Of a DNA stretch of 64,000 bases, positions 36,701 through 44,727 are shown in pieces. Every line of letters starts with the position of its first letter. The first letter of the stretch is position 1. Location of the stretch: contig JABMNH010000064.1 in NCBI GenBank assembly GCA_013205245.1, positions 118,506-182,505 of the forward strand. Direction: 5' to 3'. The translations under genes were made by a program, and so were the position numbers. A model generated the notes under the pieces. It was not told the origin of the DNA and did no database searches. It saw only the letters and a list, made by a program, of their open reading frames with translations. This DNA comes from Flavobacteriales bacterium (GTDB lineage Bacteria; Bacteroidota; Bacteroidia; Flavobacteriales; Flavobacteriaceae).

Positions 36701-36766
36701 ATACTTGCCGATATAAAAGCAAAGGAAGCCAAAACAAATACCTCTGTAAACCCAAATGACAACTAG
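33752..36766 (+). CDS. Large TPR-repeat envelope protein
   Basis: A 1004-residue protein with a signal peptide (LLGVAFVILYNTAIAQ), followed almost entirely by tetratricopeptide-like helical repeats. Examples are AVALYENSDYAAAQVIF, AIKWFAQVEMNRLSA, DYDNADKYLSQVST, DYISAISWFNKIV, DYQNAIIYFNRFIAKNP, NYTNAVTFFDKVQVENSS and DLDKAEKAYQEVQRTATG. This is a protein-interaction scaffold, probably periplasmic. The downstream beta-barrel gene starts 4 bp after its stop, so the two products probably act together. No enzyme domain is seen. Confidence 0.88.
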   Translation: MNQIKTLLGVAFVILYNTAIAQKSEIFTTPLKDYNHAVALYENSDYAAAQVIFSNIEGDFDNDSETKANIAFYKAFAAVRLNQVGADNAMSDFVKNYPTSLKSAVAYLEIGNYYFSVAKYHNAIKWFAQVEMNRLSAVQKETLQFNKGYSLFAIKKYKLAKIYFSSLLNSKEYSEKAMYYYGYIAYADKDYDNADKYLSQVSTQKDYASNISYYLADINFKMGRFKNAIDIATSLLKNVQGSQISHISKIIGESHFNLTNYTEAIPFLLAYKGEKGQWNNNDYYQLGYAYYMQKDYISAISWFNKIVSGADAVAQNASYHLADCYLKTVNKTAALNAFRKASQMDFNTSIKEDAFYNYALLSYDIGNPYNNVAQVLIRFLKTYPNHAEHTTINTLLINAFMRSKDYKGALSYFKNASDLESQKTYQKAAYFYGVQLFLESNYETAITNFSKAIAVKINNDIHAKSIFWRGEANYRTANYNKALDDFLTVSKNQISAINSVNYNLGYTYFKIKDYQNAIIYFNRFIAKNPSDKEQLDDSYVRLGDSYFATSNYTNAVTFFDKVQVENSSNTVYALYQKALSFGFLNQNDNKIKSLNSLINQYPQSRLYDDALYELGNTYLKTNQTELALQAYATLIDAPKRSPFKPKALLKKGLIYYNQNDNESALAIYKRLVKDFNNAPESRQAVKNAKEIYSDLGQIDLYEIWVKDIGFVTETDEALDKAMYHSAEKFFLQNNFSKTTTAFKKYLNRFPEGLNTLEAHFYSAQSFINLKQNDDAIAHLESVIAQPDNIFTEQGLSTLALLYLEKTDWNKAMPVLTRLETEAEKPQNISFAQSNLMKAYFAKNNYESAVAYAEKVLQIKNLEASVQSDAHIIIARSAIKTNDLDKAEKAYQEVQRTATGILKAEALYYDAFLKYRNKKYKESNKIIQNLASNYAAYKEFGAKGLVLMAQNFYGLKDAYQATYILESVIKNFTDYPDVISEAKTILADIKAKEAKTNTSVNPNDN

Positions 36767-36770
36767 AATT

Positions 36771-38501
36771 ATGAAGCTCCGTTTATTATATATAACCCTT
36801 TTAATTAGCGCCATTGCGACAGCGCAAAGCAAAGAAAAAGACACCTTAAACACAGAAGTTATAAATGTGGTAAAAGCTTTTAATCCTTCTGTATCTGATG
36901 CTTTTAAAATAACGCGAAATCCAAAGTTAGAACAAGACAGTATCGTAAAACATAAATCCTTTACTTATAAAATATTTTCGGTGCCAGTTGCCTCTACTTT
37001 TAAACCTAAACAAGGCGTATTTGTTGGTTTAAAACCCAATCGTTTAAAATCAATTTACAACAATTTTATAAGTGCTGGTTTTGGCAATAACAATACCCCG
37101 CTGGTAGAAGCTTTTGTACATAGCAATACCTCTGGGAATAATGATTTTGGTGCTTTTTTAAATATTATTTCTTCGGATGGCGGTATAAATAACAGCGTGC
37201 TAGACGATGCCTATTCTGATGTTAAATTTGATGCTTATTACAAACAATACCAAGATAATTTTGATTGGCAAATTAATAGCGGTGTGCGTTTTCAGAAATA
37301 CAATTGGTACGGTATTTCACCATTAATTTCATCTCCTTCATCAGATATAATTGCGAGTATCAACCCAAAACAAAGTTATTTTAATTTTTACGCAGGTGGT
37401 AAAATAGATTATTTCAATTCGGCATTTCAAGGCACTACTTTTGAATATAATTTTTTGAGTGATGATTACGATACCTCTGAAAATTACATTTATACAACTC
37501 CAAAATTTGCATTTCCTATCTCTTCAGAATACTTGGTCACAACTGTTAGTTTGGGATATTTAGATGGCAAATTCAACCGCGGTTTTAACGATGTGTCACC
37601 CATTTCTTACCAATTTTTTAATGTGGGTTTCCATCCCAATTTAGAAGTGCTTAGAAAAGACTTATCCTTTAATTTAGGTGTTAAATTATATTACAGTTCC
37701 GCTACAGCGGGACAAGAAGAAAGTAAATTCTTTGCCTATCCAAATATTACGGCATCTTATAAAATAAATTCTGGAACACTCACGGCATTTGCTGGTGTTA
37801 CGGGTGATTTAATACAAAATACTTATAACGATTTTGTGAATGAAAATAATTTTGTGTCGCCCACACTAAACATCAAAAGAACCGACCAACAATACAATGC
37901 TTATTTTGGTATAAAAGGAATTCAAAACAATATTAATTATCAGTTAAAGGCGTCCTATAAAAGCGAGAAAAACAAAGCTTTATTCGTTTTAAATCCCGTT
38001 AAGGAAATCAATCTAACAAATCGTGCTTACGAATTTGGCAATTCATTTGATGTGGTTTATGACGATGTAAACACCTTTACGTTTACAGCTGAAGCTGAAG
38101 TTAATTTTTCTAAACAATTAGACTTTGGCGGCGATTTGACTGTCAATTCCTACAGTGTATCTAACCAACAAGAAGCATGGAATTTACCCAAACTAAAAGC
38201 ATCTGTATTTGCAAAATACACCTACAAAAAATGGTTTGCAAAAACAATGATTTATATTGTAGGAGAACGCAAAGGACAGATTTCGCATCAGTTTCCCACT
38301 TTTGATATTACTACGCCAAATATTGTAAGCAACACGGCTTATGTTGATCTTAATATAAATGGCGGTTACAACTTTTCTGACAGGTTAACGGCTTTTGCAA
38401 AATTCAATAATATATTAGGAGAGAATTATCAAGATTTTACCAATTTTGAAGTACAAGGATTCCAAGCTCTAGCTGGCATTACCTATAAATTCGATTTTTA
38501 A
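36771..38501 (+). CDS. Outer-membrane beta-barrel protein paired with the TPR protein
   Basis: A 576-residue protein from the ATG at 36771, which starts a clean signal peptide (LLYITLLISAIATAQ); an earlier ATG at 36756 overlaps the TPR gene and is less likely. A short N-terminal stretch resembling a TonB-receptor N-terminus (TEVINVVKAFNPSVSDAFKI) is followed by amphipathic strands and a terminal aromatic strand (FQALAGITYKFDF). The protein is short for a TonB-dependent receptor, and I see no plug domain. It is convergent with apbE, overlapping it by 4 bp. Confidence 0.8.
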   Translation: MKLRLLYITLLISAIATAQSKEKDTLNTEVINVVKAFNPSVSDAFKITRNPKLEQDSIVKHKSFTYKIFSVPVASTFKPKQGVFVGLKPNRLKSIYNNFISAGFGNNNTPLVEAFVHSNTSGNNDFGAFLNIISSDGGINNSVLDDAYSDVKFDAYYKQYQDNFDWQINSGVRFQKYNWYGISPLISSPSSDIIASINPKQSYFNFYAGGKIDYFNSAFQGTTFEYNFLSDDYDTSENYIYTTPKFAFPISSEYLVTTVSLGYLDGKFNRGFNDVSPISYQFFNVGFHPNLEVLRKDLSFNLGVKLYYSSATAGQEESKFFAYPNITASYKINSGTLTAFAGVTGDLIQNTYNDFVNENNFVSPTLNIKRTDQQYNAYFGIKGIQNNINYQLKASYKSEKNKALFVLNPVKEINLTNRAYEFGNSFDVVYDDVNTFTFTAEAEVNFSKQLDFGGDLTVNSYSVSNQQEAWNLPKLKASVFAKYTYKKWFAKTMIYIVGERKGQISHQFPTFDITTPNIVSNTAYVDLNINGGYNFSDRLTAFAKFNNILGENYQDFTNFEVQGFQALAGITYKFDF

Positions 38502-39484
38502 TTAATCTTTAGATTTGCAGTTTTAAAAGTGCTGATTTTCCCTTCGCCATCGCTATAAATTAAAAAAACTTTAAAGATGGGGTGGGTCTTTAGAAAATCT
38601 TTGGTTTGTTCTAAACCCATGGCTATAAAAGCGGTGGCATATCCATCAACATCGGCGCAATCTGACGGCGCAATAACCGAAGCACTTAACAAATTACTCA
38701 TGCTGGCAGAGCCTGTTTTAGGATTGATAATATGCACATATTTTTTACCTGTTTTTGCATCGTTTTTAAACTTTCTATAACTCCCAGAGGTCGCCATAGA
38801 TTCATTGTTTAAAATCACAGTTGCTTGAAAAGACTGCGTGCCATCAAAATTAGGGTGTTCTATAGCTACCGTCCACGCTTTGTCACCTCGGGCACGAATT
38901 TCGCCACCAATTTCAACTAAGTATTTTGAGATATTCTGAGATTCGAAATAGCGCCCTAAAACATCAATAGCATAACCTTTGGCAATGGCATTAAAATCTA
39001 AAAATATGGCTAGGTTTTGCTTGATAAGTTTATCATTTTCTATAGTGACCTTATTAAATCCGACAAATTGTAAAAGAGAATCTATTTGATTTTGACTCAA
39101 ATTGTTTAATCCTTTTTTAGGGCCAAAACCCCAAGCGTTTACCAAAGTGCCAATTGTTGGGTCAAAAATACCATCGGTAGCATTATAAATTAAATTAGAT
39201 TTATCAAAAACCTCCTTAAAATAATCATCTACAACAATACTTGTATCGCCACTGTTGATTTTAGAAATATCAGACGTGGGGATATAGGTAGACAACGATT
39301 TGTTTACCTTGTGTAATAAACTGTCAATTTGATGCGAAAAATCACGCTTTTGAGTATCAAAATACGTAATGTGAAAAGTAGTTCCAAGAGCATTGCCTTC
39401 TAATTTCACCTCATCAGATTTATCTAAACAAGCACAAGATATGGTTAAAAATACAGCCGCAAATAAACTTAAAATGAACCTCAT
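38498..39484 (-). CDS. apbE: FAD:protein FMN transferase (ApbE)
   Basis: Attaches FMN covalently to flavoproteins such as NqrB/NqrC or RnfG on the periplasmic side. It is a 328-residue lipoprotein (lipobox FLTISCACL). ApbE motifs are FDPTIGTLVNAWGFGP, FLDFNAIAKGYAIDVLGRYF, YLVEIGGEIRARG, MATSGSYR, HIINPKTG and VIAPSDCADVDGYATAFIAMG. The length and full motif set indicate an active enzyme. Confidence 0.94.
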   Translation of the reverse strand: MRFILSLFAAVFLTISCACLDKSDEVKLEGNALGTTFHITYFDTQKRDFSHQIDSLLHKVNKSLSTYIPTSDISKINSGDTSIVVDDYFKEVFDKSNLIYNATDGIFDPTIGTLVNAWGFGPKKGLNNLSQNQIDSLLQFVGFNKVTIENDKLIKQNLAIFLDFNAIAKGYAIDVLGRYFESQNISKYLVEIGGEIRARGDKAWTVAIEHPNFDGTQSFQATVILNNESMATSGSYRKFKNDAKTGKKYVHIINPKTGSASMSNLLSASVIAPSDCADVDGYATAFIAMGLEQTKDFLKTHPIFKVFLIYSDGEGKISTFKTANLKIN

Positions 39485-39507
39485 AATTCCCGTTTTTAAT
39501 ATCCTGA

Positions 39508-39515
39508 CAAAGATA
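39508..39515 (-). promoter_or_regulatory. -7 promoter motif (TATCTTTG on minus) for apbE
   Basis: Plus-strand CAAAGATA is an exact -7 motif located 24 bp before the apbE start. Confidence 0.55.
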
Positions 39516-39583
39516 ATTTAAAAATTAGTCATAAATAAAACATAATTTTTATAAACACCCTTCGTTTTCTAGGCTAGTTTTAA

Positions 39584-39591
39584 TACTTTTG
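39584..39591 (+). promoter_or_regulatory. -7 promoter motif (TACTTTTG) for the OmpA lipoprotein
   Basis: Exact TAnnTTTG match with TTCG at 39561-39564, spacer 19 bp, the usual distance to a -33 element. The start codon follows 21 bp later. Confidence 0.65.
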
Positions 39592-39612
39592 TGCCAAATT
39601 TAATAACCCATT

Positions 39613-40467
39613 ATGAAAAAATTATTAGGAATAACTTTATTAGCTACTATTTTATTATCTTCTTGCGTGTCTCAAAAGCAACACACCGCATTACAAGGTA
39701 CTTTAGATAAAACCAAACAAGATTTGGTAGATGTCACAGCCAATTTAACCAAGTGTATTTTAGAAAAAGAAAAAGCCAATTCTAATTTTACGATCCTACA
39801 AGATCAAGTATCACACTTAAAAAAGTCTAACAATGCCTTGTTAGAAAATTTAGGTAATATGGCGTCTCTTTCTAGAAAAGAAGCCGAAAATCTCGAAATG
39901 TCTTTAGAAAACATTAAAGAAAAAGATTTACGTATCCGTTCTATGCAAGATGCCATTACCAGAAGAGACTCTGTTACCCTTGCTTTGGTTACCAGTCTTA
40001 AAGGTGTGTTAGACGATATTAACGATCCAGACATCGAGATAAACGTTGAAAAAGGTGTGGTATATGTTTCCTTATCAGATAAATTAGTTTTTAACACAGC
40101 CAGTTTTGTGGTTTCCGATCGCGCTAAAGAAATTTTAGGTAAAGTGGCCAAAATTGTAAATGCCAAACCAGACATTAATATCATGGTTGAAGGTCATACA
40201 GATAACGTGTCTATTAAAAATAATGTTGTTGATGACAACTGGGATTTAAGTGTGAAACGTGCCACCTCTGTAGTGCGCATTTTACAAAATGATTTTCAAG
40301 TTGCGCCAGAGCGTATGACAGCTGCGGGCAGAAGTTCTTATGTGCCTGTTGCCGATAATGCTACCGATGGTGGCAAATCTAAAAACAGACGCACACGTAT
40401 TATTATATTGCCAAAATTAGATGAGTTTTATAGCCTTTTGGAACAAGGGATGAAAAATGCCAAATAA
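39613..40467 (+). CDS. OmpA-family peptidoglycan-binding lipoprotein
   Basis: Outer-membrane lipoprotein of 284 residues (lipobox LLSSC, Cys18). A coiled-coil follows (DKTKQDLVDVTANLTKCILEKE, SRKEAENLEMSLENIKEKDLR), then an OmpA-C domain with INIMVEGHTDNVSI, DLSVKRATSVVRILQ, RMTAAGRSSYVPVADN and SKNRRTRIIILPKL. It would tether the outer membrane to peptidoglycan. Its own promoter and terminator make it monocistronic. Confidence 0.93.
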   Translation: MKKLLGITLLATILLSSCVSQKQHTALQGTLDKTKQDLVDVTANLTKCILEKEKANSNFTILQDQVSHLKKSNNALLENLGNMASLSRKEAENLEMSLENIKEKDLRIRSMQDAITRRDSVTLALVTSLKGVLDDINDPDIEINVEKGVVYVSLSDKLVFNTASFVVSDRAKEILGKVAKIVNAKPDINIMVEGHTDNVSIKNNVVDDNWDLSVKRATSVVRILQNDFQVAPERMTAAGRSSYVPVADNATDGGKSKNRRTRIIILPKLDEFYSLLEQGMKNAK

Positions 40468-40511
40468 ACAATATAGTTAATTAATTATATTATTGTTCTT
40501 GAATTCAAAAA

Positions 40512-40535
40512 GCCTCGCTTGCGGGGCATTTTTTT
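40512..40535 (+). terminator. Terminator after the OmpA lipoprotein gene
   Basis: GCCTCGC (40512-40518) pairs with GCGGGGC (40521-40527) with one wobble, followed by a run of seven T. Confidence 0.85.
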
Positions 40536-40591
40536 GTTTTAAAATTGTTTAACAAACCGTTTAATTAAATTGACTTAGCAAAAAAAGAAAA

Positions 40592-41140
40592 TTATTCGGT
40601 CGGTTTCTTACTCTTATAAACGTCTGCAATAGTTGGGTTTTCTGATTTGTGAATCGTTCTAACAAAAGTATCACCTGCATTAACCTCGCCTATTTTTAAA
40701 ACTTTAAAATACACCCCGCATTTAGTACTGTTCCAAAATTGTCTGATGATTTTTGCATCGCCAAAGCGAATGCCTAATTTAGAACAAGGTTCTCTGGGTT
40801 TTGTCACTTCAATTTTAGCGGTACCAATTGTAAAAACATCGCCAATATGAATATCAGTTTCAATTAAATTGGATATGGTTAAATTCTCACCAAACATACC
40901 AAAGTTGAAATCCAAATCTGGATACTGTTCTTGCCAATATTTATAATGGTTTAAGGCATAAGCATACACTGCTTGATCTACGCCGCCGTGGTATTTTCTA
41001 TCTACAACATTATCGCCAACAACATCTTCTAAACCCAAAGTAATAGTTTTAACCGGATATTTAAAAATACCCGTAGTCACTTTTTTAAATTGCCATTGTA
41101 TCTCTTTTCTCTCGCCTTTGTTAACAGATATAACTTTCAT
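40592..41140 (-). CDS. MOSC-domain protein (YiiM-like)
   Basis: A 182-residue MOSC-domain protein, of the family that handles reactive nitrogen or molybdenum-cofactor sulfur. Landmarks are DRKYHGGVDQAVYAYALNHYKYW, NFGMFGENLTI, IGDVFTIGTAKIEVTKPREPCSKLGIRF with the conserved cysteine of the family, and GVYFKVLKIGEVNAGD. It lies 5 bp after the GH3-like gene in the minus-strand operon. The real substrate is unknown; reduction of N-hydroxylated compounds is known for YiiM relatives. Confidence 0.88.
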   Translation of the reverse strand: MKVISVNKGERKEIQWQFKKVTTGIFKYPVKTITLGLEDVVGDNVVDRKYHGGVDQAVYAYALNHYKYWQEQYPDLDFNFGMFGENLTISNLIETDIHIGDVFTIGTAKIEVTKPREPCSKLGIRFGDAKIIRQFWNSTKCGVYFKVLKIGEVNAGDTFVRTIHKSENPTIADVYKSKKPTE

Positions 41141-41145
41141 AAATC

Positions 41146-42636
41146 TTATTTAAGCGTTTTTAAATTATCGGCAATTTTACGGTCATTAGACAAACGCGGC
41201 ACTTTATTTTGCCCGCCCAACTTGCCTTGGGTTTTCATATAATCATTAAATCCGTTTTTAGCCACCTTTGTAATTACTAATGGGCATAACACTTTCCCGG
41301 TAATCAAATCTAAATAATAGGTGTTTTGTGTTTGTAAACAAGCGTCTATTTTCAAGGCAAAGGCTTCTAAATCTTCTGGTTCGTTTTCAAATTCTATAAA
41401 CCATTCGTGATAGGGTAAACCCGATTCTGGTGTTATTTGTGGGGCTACAGTAAATTCATTAATGCGAATAGCTGTTCCTTTTACAGCCTCCTCTAAAGAT
41501 TGCTCCACTTCTTTGCCAATAACGTGTTCGCCAAAAGCCGATATAAAATGTTTTATACGGCCTGTAACGACAATTTTGTAGGGTTTTAGAGAAGTAAAGG
41601 CAACTGTGTCGCCAATATTATACGCCCATAAACCTGCATTGCTCGATAAAATAAGCACATAATTGACTCCTAATTGCGCATCGGCAAGCGATATACGGGT
41701 TGGGTTCTCGTCAAAAAAAGTATCGGCTTTTATAAATTCATAAAAAATACCACTATTTAATTGGAGTAATAATCCTTTATCTGATTGCGAATCTTGATAG
41801 GCAAAAAATCCTTCGGAAGCTGGATACAACTCAATACTATCTACTTTTCTACCGATGAGGTTTTCCATTTTATGCCGATAAGACTCATAGTTCACGCCAC
41901 CGTACACAAACAAATTAAAATTTGGGAAAATAGCACCCACTTTTTTATCCGCTTTAGCGATAAGCTTTTCAAAATACATCTGCACCCAAGAAGGGATGCC
42001 GCTAATTAAACGCATATCTTCGGTAATTGTTTCGGTAACAATAGCATTCACTTTGGTTTCCCAATCTTCAATACAATTGGTTTCCCAACTTGGCATGCGG
42101 TTTTTTTGAAGGTATTTAGGTACAAAATGGGCTACAATACCAGATAAACGCCCAATTTTCACGCCATTTTTAGTGTCAATAATTGGACTGCCTTGTAAGA
42201 AAATCATTTTGCCATTTACAAAATCTGACTTACCAGTTTCGGCGATATACAATAGCAAGGCTTCTTTAGCCGATTGGATGTGATATGGCATAGAATCCTT
42301 TGTAATAGGAATATATTTTACGCCCGATGTTGTACCGCTTGTCTTCGCAAAATAAGCAGGTTTACCTGGCCATAAAATGTTTTCTTTGCCAGCTACAACT
42401 GCGTCAACATAAGGTTTAAGCCCTTCATAATCTCTAACCTTAACAGCTTTTTTAAAATCATCATAAGTCTTAATATTTTCGAATTGGTGATCTTTTCCAA
42501 ATTGCGTTTGTTGTGCCGATTTTATAAGACTTTTAAAAACTTTTTCTTGTGTTTTAATTGGATTATTAGCCCATTTATAAACACCTTTAGCCACCCGTTT
42601 GGCATAAATTTTAGCTAAAATAGATTTAATACTCAT
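41146..42636 (-). CDS. GH3 auxin-responsive-promoter-like adenylating enzyme
   Basis: A 496-residue member of the GH3 acyl-acid amido-synthetase superfamily, which adenylates a carboxylate and may couple it to an amine. The ATP motif is YFAKTSGTTSGVKYIPIT; later come ELYPASEGFFAYQD and YVLILSSNAGLWAYNIGDTV, with TGRIKHFISAFGEHV at the C-terminal hinge. Bacteroidota members are common but their substrates are not known. It overlaps the M23 peptidase gene by 1 bp (stop/start). Confidence 0.88.
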   Translation of the reverse strand: MSIKSILAKIYAKRVAKGVYKWANNPIKTQEKVFKSLIKSAQQTQFGKDHQFENIKTYDDFKKAVKVRDYEGLKPYVDAVVAGKENILWPGKPAYFAKTSGTTSGVKYIPITKDSMPYHIQSAKEALLLYIAETGKSDFVNGKMIFLQGSPIIDTKNGVKIGRLSGIVAHFVPKYLQKNRMPSWETNCIEDWETKVNAIVTETITEDMRLISGIPSWVQMYFEKLIAKADKKVGAIFPNFNLFVYGGVNYESYRHKMENLIGRKVDSIELYPASEGFFAYQDSQSDKGLLLQLNSGIFYEFIKADTFFDENPTRISLADAQLGVNYVLILSSNAGLWAYNIGDTVAFTSLKPYKIVVTGRIKHFISAFGEHVIGKEVEQSLEEAVKGTAIRINEFTVAPQITPESGLPYHEWFIEFENEPEDLEAFALKIDACLQTQNTYYLDLITGKVLCPLVITKVAKNGFNDYMKTQGKLGGQNKVPRLSNDRKIADNLKTLK

Positions 42637-43508
42637 TATTCAAAATCTATAAATTGCGATGGGTCTATAGGGTAGCCGTCATTCCAAAGTTCAAAGTGCA
42701 AATGAGGACCCGAAGTGAACTCGCCTGTATTGCCAACAGTAGCAATCACTTCGCCCGACGTTACTAAATCTCCTTGCTTTTTAAGAATAATAGCATTGTG
42801 TTTATACACAGACAAAAATCCATTTGTATGTTCAATAATAATAACATAACCCGTTTCGGCAGTCCATTCTGCAAAAATAATAGTGCCATCGGCAGCCGAT
42901 TTTACAGGCGTGCCCGTTTTAACAGCAATATCAATAGCATAGTGTTTTTCTTTAATGTTAAATCTTTGGGTAATACTTCCTAAAACAGGTGCAAAAAAAA
43001 CAACTTTAGTGCTTTTTGTAGCTTTATTAAACAAAGTATAACGGTCATTTAACTCAACCTGTTCTCTAAAAACTGAATCTATTTCAGAAGGATTAAGTTC
43101 TTTGTCATTTGCTACAGGTGGTTTGGTGTTTAAAACAGTCTCTTTATTAAAATCTGGAAATGTGTCTAATTTGCCTATCAACACTTTTCGTATCGTTTCT
43201 AAATAAGCGTTATTTACATTTAAGGCACGCTCTAATGAATCTGATTTGTAAACCAAATGGGTGGCTTTTTGCTTTAAAGCAGTAGATGAATACCCTGGTA
43301 TATATTCTTTTAAGGGACTGTAAGCAATGATTATTAAAGTAATGCTTCCCAATAAAATAGAAAACAAACCTCCAAAAACCAACACATTTAAACGGTTAAT
43401 TTTAAATGATAATTGTTCTTCGAACGAATCTTCATTTAAAACAACCAGCCTGTATTTTCTAATTAGTTTGTGTTTTAATGTTTTATGTTTTGTTCCTTTC
43501 TTACTCAT
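42636..43508 (-). CDS. M23-family peptidoglycan peptidase, membrane-anchored
   Basis: Cell-wall metalloendopeptidase of 290 residues from the ATG at 43508. This start is preferred over 43517 because a -7 motif at 43515-43522 overlaps the upstream codon. A basic N-terminus is followed by one membrane helix (NVLVFGGLFSILLGSITLIIIAY), a coil, and the LytM domain at the C-terminus: HYAIDIAVKTGTPVKSAADG, VIIIEHTNGFLSVYKHN and GPHLHFELW with the HxH zinc ligand pair. The first zinc site reads HYAID rather than the usual HxGxD, so Ala replaces Gly but His and Asp are kept. Confidence 0.9.
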   Translation of the reverse strand: MSKKGTKHKTLKHKLIRKYRLVVLNEDSFEEQLSFKINRLNVLVFGGLFSILLGSITLIIIAYSPLKEYIPGYSSTALKQKATHLVYKSDSLERALNVNNAYLETIRKVLIGKLDTFPDFNKETVLNTKPPVANDKELNPSEIDSVFREQVELNDRYTLFNKATKSTKVVFFAPVLGSITQRFNIKEKHYAIDIAVKTGTPVKSAADGTIIFAEWTAETGYVIIIEHTNGFLSVYKHNAIILKKQGDLVTSGEVIATVGNTGEFTSGPHLHFELWNDGYPIDPSQFIDFE

Positions 43509-43514
43509 AAGTCC

Positions 43515-43522
43515 CAAATATA
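43515..43522 (-). promoter_or_regulatory. -7 promoter motif (TATATTTG on minus) for the M23 gene
   Basis: Plus-strand CAAATATA is an exact -7 motif ending 6 bp before the ATG at 43508, implying a very short leader. Confidence 0.55.
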
Positions 43523-43558
43523 CAATGTATTTTTATGTTGTAAATAGCAGCGCGGTAT

Positions 43559-44137
43559 TTATTTATAAAAATTCATTTCGTCTATATATTGCCATACTTT
43601 ACAGGGTAAAAGCGGTTTTACCTCTTTATTTTGAGCGATGCCCTTGCGGATTTGTGTTGCCGAAATTTCTATAACGGGCGCTGTTACCTGATGAATATTT
43701 GGATGATTTTTAAGCGCACCATCTTTTAAAACGCTTGTTAATCTAGGATATACATATAGCTGATGATTTTCTAAGATAAAGTCATAATTTTTCCATTTAT
43801 GAAAACTGTTTAGATTGTCTTCACCCATAATTAAACTAAAATTATGTTGCGGAAATTTTTCTGCCAAATAGGTCAAAGTATTAATTGTATATGAGGGTTT
43901 TGGTAACTCAAACTCAATTTTAGATGGTTTTAGTTTTGGATAATCTTCGGTGGCAATTTGGACTAATTGAAGTCTGTGATAATCGGCTAATAAGGTAGAT
44001 TTTTGTTTAAATGGATTTTGCGGACTTACCACCAACCAAACCTGTTCTAAATCGGTGTATTCTGCCATGTGATTGGCAATAATTAAATGCCCCACATGAA
44101 TAGGATTAAAAGTGCCAAAATATAGTCCGATGTTCAT
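43559..44137 (-). CDS. nadD: Nicotinate-nucleotide adenylyltransferase
   Basis: Makes deamido-NAD from nicotinate mononucleotide and ATP. It has 192 residues, the normal length. The nucleotidyltransferase motif GTFNPIHVGH is at residues 8-17, and the C-terminal ISATQIRKGI segment is the ISSTxxR-like motif. It lies 6 bp after gmk, in the conserved yicC-gmk-nadD order. Confidence 0.95.
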   Translation of the reverse strand: MNIGLYFGTFNPIHVGHLIIANHMAEYTDLEQVWLVVSPQNPFKQKSTLLADYHRLQLVQIATEDYPKLKPSKIEFELPKPSYTINTLTYLAEKFPQHNFSLIMGEDNLNSFHKWKNYDFILENHQLYVYPRLTSVLKDGALKNHPNIHQVTAPVIEISATQIRKGIAQNKEVKPLLPCKVWQYIDEMNFYK

Positions 44138-44143
44138 AAAAAT

Positions 44144-44716
44144 TTAGTTTGAAATAAAATCTTTAACCAAATTAAATGCTTTTTCTTTAGCGTGATCTAG
44201 CACATCATTTAATAAAATAACATCAAAATCTTTGGCGTATTGAATTTCTTTTTCGCCTTTTGCCACACGCTCCTTTATTTTTTCTTCGGTATCTGTATTG
44301 CGTCCACGCAAGCGTTTTTCCATCTCTTCTAAAGACGGAGGTTGTACAAAAATAGCCAATGTATTTTCAGGAAACTGTTTTTTTATGTTTAAGCCGCCCA
44401 CCACATCAATATCAAAAATAACGTGTTTTCCTAAAGCCCAAATGCGTTCTACTTCAGATTTTAAAGTGCCGTAAAAATTATCGGTATAAACCTCTTCGTA
44501 TTCAACAAAATCATGCTGACGGATATGCTTTTTAAAGGCGTCTGCAGTAATAAAATAGTAATCTTTGCCATCTATTTCTGCGCCGCGTTTGGCGCGCGAT
44601 GTTGCCGAAATAGAAAAGCCTAAATTTAAGTCGGCTTGTTTTTCTAAATACTGTACAATGGTTGTTTTACCTGAGCCCGATGGTGCCGAAAAAACAATAA
44701 GTTTGCCTTGTTTCAT
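44144..44716 (-). CDS. gmk: Guanylate kinase
   Basis: Phosphorylates GMP to GDP. It has 190 residues with the P-loop SAPSGSGKTT at residues 10-19, the GMP-binding SATSRAKRGAEIDGKDYYFI and FVEYEEVYTDNFYGT segments, and VIFDIDVVGG. It lies 11 bp after yicC. Confidence 0.97.
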   Translation of the reverse strand: MKQGKLIVFSAPSGSGKTTIVQYLEKQADLNLGFSISATSRAKRGAEIDGKDYYFITADAFKKHIRQHDFVEYEEVYTDNFYGTLKSEVERIWALGKHVIFDIDVVGGLNIKKQFPENTLAIFVQPPSLEEMEKRLRGRNTDTEEKIKERVAKGEKEIQYAKDFDVILLNDVLDHAKEKAFNLVKDFISN

Positions 44717-44727
44717 TTAAATATTCT

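Noticed and set aside
39804..40184. Minus-strand ORF of 126 codons
   Set aside because: Antisense to the coiled-coil and OmpA region of the lipoprotein gene; not protein-like.
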